DNA from: Colimorpha sp045222295
GTDB lineage: Bacteria > Bacteroidota > Bacteroidia > Bacteroidales > P3
Direction: 5' to 3'
Assembly: GCA_045222295.1 (NCBI GenBank)
Contig: JBGUXP010000010.1
Span: 62,001 to 126,000 of the forward strand
DNA: 64,000 bases
Part shown: positions 59,226 through 64,000 of the stretch, piece after piece
Position numbering within the stretch: position 1 is the first letter of the stretch
Layout of the letters: each line of letters opens with the position of its first letter
Program-made: the position numbers and the translations under genes
Notes under the pieces: model-generated
The model's database searches: none
Told to the model about the DNA's origin: nothing
Seen by the model: only the letters and a program-made list of their open reading frames with translations

Positions 59226-60161
59226 ATGAAATATTCTATCGGAGTTGATATGGGCGGAACCAATACCGACATGGGGCTGGTGTCCGAGAACGGCAACATC
59301 ATTCAGCGTCGGAATATTCCGACCAACGCCTATACGGAGCTAGAACCTTATGTACGTGACATGATGCATGAAATTGAGATTATGGTGAAAGATCAGACGG
59401 TGCGTGACGGCGAGGCTGTCAGCCTTGAAGGCATCGGTATCGGTGCCCCCAACGGCAATTTCTACACAGGTTGTGTCGATAACGCTCCGAATCTGACTAT
59501 CAAAGGTGTGCTGGATTTTGGGAAGGAGATTCATAAATATCTCTCGGTACCTGTGGTGTTGAGCAACGATGCCAACGCTGCTGCCTATGGCGAGTACGTC
59601 TATGGTGGTGCCAAGGGTATGAAGCATTTCATCATGTTTACCCTCGGTACAGGTGTGGGAAGTGGCATCGTGGTAGATGGCAAGTTGGTGCACGGCAGCA
59701 CCGGTGGCGCCGGCGAGTTGGGACACAATATCCTTATTCCTCACGGCCGCAAATGCTCCTGCGGACGCGAAGGCTGTCTCGAAACTTACACTTCGGCCCG
59801 TGGCATTGTGCAGACCTATTGTGAGTTGAAGGGTATTCCTGTTACTGCTGATGTCACCAGCAAGATGATTGGCGAGTTGGCGCATCAGGGAGACCCCGTT
59901 GCCTTGAAGACATGGGAAACTGTCGCCGACCAGTTGGGTCTGGCTATGGCCAATAGTGTCACCTTCTCGGCTCCTGAGGCCATTTTCCTCATGGGTGGAC
60001 CCGCTCAGGTGGGAGAGCCCTTGTTGAAGCCCCTGCGTCAGGCCTTCGAGAAATATCTGCTTAATATCTACGCAGGCAGTTGTGCCATCCGCATGAGCGA
60101 ACTCCGTGCCAATGAGGTGGCTATCCTCGGAGCTGCGGCATTGTTGAAAATGAAGGAATAA
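59226..60161 (+). CDS. ROK-family sugar kinase (glucokinase-like)
   Basis: A 311-residue ATP-dependent sugar kinase. The start ATG at 59226 gives MKYSIGVDMGGTNTDMGLV (phosphate-1 loop); codons further upstream lie over the promoter. Other marks are VVLSNDANAAAYGEY, the FTLGTGVGSG loop, the GELGHN catalytic region, and the ROK zinc motif C177-S-C-G-R-E-G-C184. It probably phosphorylates glucose or a related hexose; mannose is attractive because the next gene is an alpha-mannosidase, but this is inference. A small inverted repeat separates the two genes. Confidence 0.9.
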   Translation: MKYSIGVDMGGTNTDMGLVSENGNIIQRRNIPTNAYTELEPYVRDMMHEIEIMVKDQTVRDGEAVSLEGIGIGAPNGNFYTGCVDNAPNLTIKGVLDFGKEIHKYLSVPVVLSNDANAAAYGEYVYGGAKGMKHFIMFTLGTGVGSGIVVDGKLVHGSTGGAGELGHNILIPHGRKCSCGREGCLETYTSARGIVQTYCELKGIPVTADVTSKMIGELAHQGDPVALKTWETVADQLGLAMANSVTFSAPEAIFLMGGPAQVGEPLLKPLRQAFEKYLLNIYAGSCAIRMSELRANEVAILGAAALLKMKE

Positions 60162-60173
60162 ATAGGGAATTGG

Positions 60174-60193
60174 GATACCCCATAGGGGTTATC
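60174..60193. repeat. Inverted repeat between ROK kinase and GH92 genes
   Basis: GATACCCC and GGGGTTATC face each other across ATA. No T-run follows, so it is more like an operator or attenuator than a terminator. Confidence 0.45.
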
Positions 60194-60232
60194 TATTAAT
60201 AGAAGACACCTAACGGCGTAAAAGATTATTCA

Positions 60233-62926
60233 ATGAAAAAAATAGGCATCTTTTTACTGGTGGTAATTTTTTTTGCTGCCTGCGGGGAGAAGTCGCTGAC
60301 TTCATACGTCAACCCTTTCGTCGGCACCGACGGCCATGGACACACCTTCCCGGGTTCCATTGTGCCGTTTGGTCAGATTCAACCCTCGCCCGACACTCGC
60401 TTGGAGGGGTGGGACGGATGCAGCGGCTATCACTACTCCGATGATACCATCTTCGGCTTCAGCCACACCCATCTCAGCGGCACCGGCTGCGAGGATTACG
60501 GCGATGTGCTGCTGATGCCGGTCAAGATGGATGGCACATTTAATGATGGATATGCGTGTCATGGATATGATGGCTCTTTGGTTGTACCATTTAGGGAGTG
60601 CTACAAGAGTCATTTCAGCCACGAAAACGAGGAGGCGCAGGCGGGTTATTATAAGGTGAAATTGGATCGCACTAATACCACAGTCGAACTCACCGCCGAC
60701 CGCCGGGTGGCCTATCATCGCTACATCTTCGACGGAGATACTGCTAATGGTTTTGTAATCGACCTGAAACACCGTGATGTACTGCTCGGCGGTAAGATTA
60801 TGGTGAAGGATGGCATGCTGGTGGGCTGGCGCGAGAGCAGCGCTTGGAACCCCGACCAGCACCTTTTCTTCGCTATCCGTGGCAATGTCGACATCACAAA
60901 GGTGCTGTTCGATACAACACAAACCAATGGTATTGTCTTCCTCCCCGATGGAATTAAATTCCTCGAACTGCAGGTGGCTATCAGCGGCGTGGATATCGAG
61001 GGCGCTATCAAGAATCTTAATGCTGCAGAGTACAAGTCTTTCGACGAGGCCCGCAAGGGAGCCGATAGCACCTGGGAGGCAGCCCTTGGCAAGTTGAAGG
61101 TGGAAGGCGGCACCGACAAGCAGAAGACCTGCTTCTACACGGCGTTGTACCATTGCATGACCTCGCCATACCTCTGGAGCGATGCCGATGGCCGCTATCG
61201 TGGCACCGACAACCAGATACATAAGGCCGACGAGGGTAGGGAGGTGTACACGGTGTTCTCGCTGTGGGATACCTACCGTGCCCTGCATCCGCTGCTGACG
61301 CAGATAGAGCCCGAGCGTACTGTGGACTTCGTCTACACCGCTATGAAGAACTTCGAGCAGGGAGGCGAGCTGCCCATGTGGGAGTTGGCAAGCCATGAAA
61401 CCCACTGCATGATAGGCTACCATGCGGTGCCAATGATGCTGGAGGCGTATATCCATTTGGCCGAGCCGGATGGCACGCTGGCGGGCTACACCCCGAAAGA
61501 GCTGCTCGAGGCTATGGTGGCCACGAGTAACCGTACACCCGAGCAGCGTGCCTATGCCGCGCAGGGTTACCTTTCCTCTGAAATCGACAATGAGAGTGTC
61601 AGCAAGACTCTGGAATATGCTTACGATGATTGGTGCATCGCACAGATGGCCGAGATTGCTGGCGACACTGCTACCGCTCGCACATATTGGATTCGCAGCC
61701 AAAGTTGGCAGAATATTATCGACACCAACGGCTTTGCCCACCCTAAACGTAACGGCGGCTGGGTGACACCTTTTAATCCCACCGAGGTGAACAACCACTT
61801 CACCGAGGCGAACAGCTGGCAGTACAGTACCTACGTGCCGCACGACCTGTCGGCATGGGTTGCTAAACTTGGTGGAGATGAAAAGGCAGAAGCGTTCTTA
61901 GATAGTCTTTTTGAGGGGAATAATGCTATGAGTGGCCGTGAGCAAGCCGACGTGACAGGCCTCATCGGCATGTATGCCCACGGCAACGAGCCGAGTCACC
62001 ATGCAGTCTGGATCTATTCCTATCTTGGCAAGCGGCAGAAGACGGATAAGTATGTGCACAAGATACTCAATGAACTCTATACCTCCCAGCCCGATGGCCT
62101 TTGTGGCAACGAGGACTGCGGACAGATGAGCGCGTGGTATGTGCTGGCTTCGCTGGGATTGTACGAAGTGTGTCCTGGAAGTGGTCTGTGGATGCATTGT
62201 GAGCCTTTGTTTTCTGATGTGGAATCGCAGTATCTCAAATTGAACTGTAACGCCACACATGTCATGAGCACAACCACGATACCGTCGCCTCAAGGGGTTT
62301 GCCCCGAAAACCTGCGCATCACCCCATGCCCGGTGTTTGCTGACTGGCGTATGCAGAGCAACCGCAACAAGGTGACCGATACCTCGACGCAGTGGGAGGG
62401 TAGGCTCCGCTCGCAGATGGTGCGCCATGTTGAGGTTAAAACCTCTACCGACAAGCATGTCACCTATATAACAAAGCCTGCTCCTCAATACACCGAGAAC
62501 GGTCCCGAGGGAATGGTGGACAATATCTTCGGAACCACCAATTACCGCATCGGTGGCTGGCAGGGCTGGCAGGGTGACATGGTGGCCGTGGTAGAGCTCG
62601 ACAAGAAGCAGAAGATAGGTGTGGTGGGGTTGAATTGTTTGGAAAATATGCGCTCGTGGATATTCTTCCCTAAGAGCGTGAAAGTGGAATACAGCCTCGA
62701 CGGTGAGAACTGGAAGCCTTATGGTGAGGTACAGAATACCACCTTTAAGCCGGTACACAGCCGTCAAGAAGAGAGTGTTACACACTTCTTTGGTGTGATT
62801 AAAATCAATCCGGTTATCGTAAAATACATCAAGGTTACGGCGACCAACTTCGGTGCATTGCCCGACTGGCATGTCAGCGCTGGCCATCAGGCATGGATTT
62901 TTGCAGATGAAATAATTATTAAATAA
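60233..62926 (+). CDS. GH92 alpha-mannosidase lipoprotein
   Basis: An 897-residue exported lipoprotein (lipobox FFAAC, Cys about residue 17). GH92 signatures are SYVNPFVGTDGHGHTFPG and GFSHTHLSGTGC in the N-terminal beta domain. In the (alpha/alpha)6 domain SLWDTYRALHPLLT and the late GNEDCGQMSAWYVLASLGLY are visible; E and D of GNED lie in the calcium/acid region. The C-terminal 130 residues (GTTNYRIGGWQGWQGDMV, then VEYSLDGENWKPYGE) form an F5/8-type C carbohydrate-binding module, which makes it longer than the usual ~750. It cleaves alpha-mannose from host or yeast N-glycans in a calcium-dependent, inverting way. Confidence 0.94.
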   Translation: MKKIGIFLLVVIFFAACGEKSLTSYVNPFVGTDGHGHTFPGSIVPFGQIQPSPDTRLEGWDGCSGYHYSDDTIFGFSHTHLSGTGCEDYGDVLLMPVKMDGTFNDGYACHGYDGSLVVPFRECYKSHFSHENEEAQAGYYKVKLDRTNTTVELTADRRVAYHRYIFDGDTANGFVIDLKHRDVLLGGKIMVKDGMLVGWRESSAWNPDQHLFFAIRGNVDITKVLFDTTQTNGIVFLPDGIKFLELQVAISGVDIEGAIKNLNAAEYKSFDEARKGADSTWEAALGKLKVEGGTDKQKTCFYTALYHCMTSPYLWSDADGRYRGTDNQIHKADEGREVYTVFSLWDTYRALHPLLTQIEPERTVDFVYTAMKNFEQGGELPMWELASHETHCMIGYHAVPMMLEAYIHLAEPDGTLAGYTPKELLEAMVATSNRTPEQRAYAAQGYLSSEIDNESVSKTLEYAYDDWCIAQMAEIAGDTATARTYWIRSQSWQNIIDTNGFAHPKRNGGWVTPFNPTEVNNHFTEANSWQYSTYVPHDLSAWVAKLGGDEKAEAFLDSLFEGNNAMSGREQADVTGLIGMYAHGNEPSHHAVWIYSYLGKRQKTDKYVHKILNELYTSQPDGLCGNEDCGQMSAWYVLASLGLYEVCPGSGLWMHCEPLFSDVESQYLKLNCNATHVMSTTTIPSPQGVCPENLRITPCPVFADWRMQSNRNKVTDTSTQWEGRLRSQMVRHVEVKTSTDKHVTYITKPAPQYTENGPEGMVDNIFGTTNYRIGGWQGWQGDMVAVVELDKKQKIGVVGLNCLENMRSWIFFPKSVKVEYSLDGENWKPYGEVQNTTFKPVHSRQEESVTHFFGVIKINPVIVKYIKVTATNFGALPDWHVSAGHQAWIFADEIIIK

Positions 62927-63142
62927 ATGAAAAAGATACTATTAGGTTTGTGTGCCATTATGGCTGTTGCCTCACTTGCTTCGTGCGACACCAAGCTCTG
63001 TTACTGCTACGAAAATGGTTATGAGCAGGAGGTGTATGTGAACATTGATACGCCTTGCAACTCGATGAGTCGTGGTGAGCGCGGATGTGTGGAGCGCAAT
63101 GAGCGCATGGATCCTACGCAAGTGGCCAAGAAAGATATTTAA
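62927..63142 (+). CDS. Tiny Cys-x-Cys lipoprotein (member D)
   Basis: A 71-residue lipoprotein. The signal ends at lipobox LASC (Cys about residue 20), followed by DTKL-C-Y-C, then 16 residues to C-N-S-M and a last Cys in RGCVERNERM. It has the same cysteine layout as 9511, 9753 and 17367, with a C-terminal tail lacking cysteine. The ATG directly follows the GH92 stop, so translation is coupled. Its 3' end overlaps the converging gene by 4 bp. Function unknown. Confidence 0.68.
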   Translation: MKKILLGLCAIMAVASLASCDTKLCYCYENGYEQEVYVNIDTPCNSMSRGERGCVERNERMDPTQVAKKDI

Positions 63143-63999
63143 AGCAGGATGATGGCGTTGGAGACCGGCCGCTGACCGTCATGGTCGTGGCGGTTGTTGT
63201 CGGAGGGATAGTTGACCACTCCGCTGTCCTTGATGTACATGGTGCTGGAGCCGCCTCCATCGAGATTGATGGCTTCGGTGCAGCCTAGCCAACGCATGAC
63301 ACGCTCGAGCTCGGTAAGGGAAAGACCTTCCGCCTTGTGTTTGAAGCGGCCATCGGCTACCACAAGTACTGTGGTCCCATCGGGACGGACTCCTAAGGCG
63401 GTGCGGTTATGGCGTTTGGTGACGAAGGTGCGGTCGTCGCGTTGTGGCACCATGTTACCTCCCTGCAGAAGCATAGGGCCTGCGGTCATGATGTTTTTTT
63501 CTTTCATCTGCTCCTCACAGAACCTGTTGCTGTCAGGAACTGACAGACAGGGGCGTCCGCGACGGAGTGCCAGGGTGGCATACTGGTAGTATTTGCGGTT
63601 TACAGAGTCGTTTTTCCCCGGGGTGTTCTCTCCAACTTTGTTACCATTGATGCGGAGGTAACAGATAGGGTTTCCGAGGTCCATGTCGAAGAACGAGCCG
63701 TTGACAGCGGCATAGGCCTCGCTGCGTTCGGCCAGCGAGGAAACTTCGGTGAGTATGGTGTCGTAGACAAATGCAAGCCGTCGGGGTGAAGAGGATGGAA
63801 TTTCAAGGACAAACAGATGTTGTGCAGAACAGAAGAGTTCTCCTTCTCCGAAGTGGTAGCTTTTATAGACGAATCCGTCGAGGCTGTCAATGCGCCATTC
63901 GGCATTGGTTACACGAAGCGAGTCGTTGCTGTAGTCTACCTGCGAGCAGGCTACCAGGCCCCATATTGTCAAGGCTGTCAATATGATTATCTGTTTCAT
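63139..63999 (-). CDS. Phosphodiester glycosidase-family (NAGPA-like) lipoprotein
   Basis: A 286-residue exported protein; the signal WGLVACSQ gives a plausible lipobox (LVAC, Cys about 18). The NAGPA-type domain fills the rest: AAVNGSFFDMD near residue 97, RTALGVRPDGTTVLVVADGR near 200 and EAINLDGGGSSTMYI near 245. These enzymes hydrolyse sugar-phosphodiester bonds such as GlcNAc-1-P linked to mannose-6-P. In Bacteroidota they are found with glycan-degrading genes, fitting the nearby GH92. The start codon lies 1 bp from the window edge; the upstream region is not visible. Confidence 0.88.
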   Translation of the reverse strand: MKQIIILTALTIWGLVACSQVDYSNDSLRVTNAEWRIDSLDGFVYKSYHFGEGELFCSAQHLFVLEIPSSSPRRLAFVYDTILTEVSSLAERSEAYAAVNGSFFDMDLGNPICYLRINGNKVGENTPGKNDSVNRKYYQYATLALRRGRPCLSVPDSNRFCEEQMKEKNIMTAGPMLLQGGNMVPQRDDRTFVTKRHNRTALGVRPDGTTVLVVADGRFKHKAEGLSLTELERVMRWLGCTEAINLDGGGSSTMYIKDSGVVNYPSDNNRHDHDGQRPVSNAIILL

Positions 64000-64000
64000 T

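Noticed and set aside
60302..61843. A 513-codon minus-strand frame opposite the GH92 gene
   Set aside because: Antisense shadow of a clearly conserved enzyme; no motif, no promoter.

Overview
The window looks like chromosome from an anaerobic, Gram-negative member of the Bacteroidota, most likely Bacteroidales. The signs are promoters of the TTTG / TAnnTTTG type, A-rich leaders without Shine-Dalgarno sequences, many SPII lipoproteins, a PorP/SprF-type outer membrane protein, KDO synthesis (kdsA), GH92 and GH20-type glycosidases, ADP-forming acyl-CoA synthetase and an [FeFe]-hydrogenase maturase. No rRNA, tRNA, CRISPR array, integrase or transposase was seen.

Layout. 1-6 kb: the end of a LicD-like gene, then a minus-strand run of PgpH-type c-di-AMP phosphodiesterase, YfhO membrane protein and GT4 glycosyltransferase. 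6-14 kb (plus): a secreted protein, FtsK, two tiny Cys-x-Cys lipoproteins, a MauE/thioredoxin fusion, a PurF-like protein without its nucleophilic cysteine, and a secreted protein made of six ~68-residue repeats. 14-20 kb (minus): pepD, an unknown gene, a PflX-like radical SAM protein, a third tiny lipoprotein, hydE and a GH20-like lipoprotein that has lost its catalytic core. 20-22.6 kb (plus): a TetR regulator and a polysaccharide flippase.

22.6-38.2 kb is an AT-richer accessory island. Its core is a five-gene minus-strand operon: PLD-nuclease/SNF2 helicase, AlbA-type regulator, Eco57I/PglX-like N6-adenine methylase, ABC/SMC-like ATPase and KAP-type P-loop NTPase. A second AlbA-type gene, a BRO/Fic gene remnant and a decayed DUF3791/DUF3990 module accompany it. 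It reads as an anti-phage restriction system, but its gene set does not match the canonical BREX, DISARM or Type I/III systems I know.

38-50 kb returns to housekeeping and metabolism: acyl-CoA synthetase, dihydroorotase, a WG-repeat protein, a Cys/Met PLP enzyme, elbB, a TPR membrane protein, a dihydroorotate-dehydrogenase-like protein, a four-helix-bundle protein, kdsA and a DnaQ-type exonuclease. 49.7-54.8 kb holds two tandem paralogous modules (ECF sigma, putative anti-sigma, head-GIN-like/beta-barrel surface protein). They share a promoter motif, and both anti-sigma genes carry the same in-frame REP-like insertion. 54.8-58.4 kb is tsaD with a PorP/SprF protein and a PD40-OmpA protein. 58.7-64 kb holds a small outer-membrane protein, a ROK kinase, a GH92 alpha-mannosidase, a fourth tiny lipoprotein and a phosphodiester glycosidase.

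The region is rich in simple and dispersed repeats. Arrays with an 11-bp period occupy five intergenic regions, four of them between divergent genes. Tandem repeats of 7, 9 and 12 bp lie inside several reading frames.
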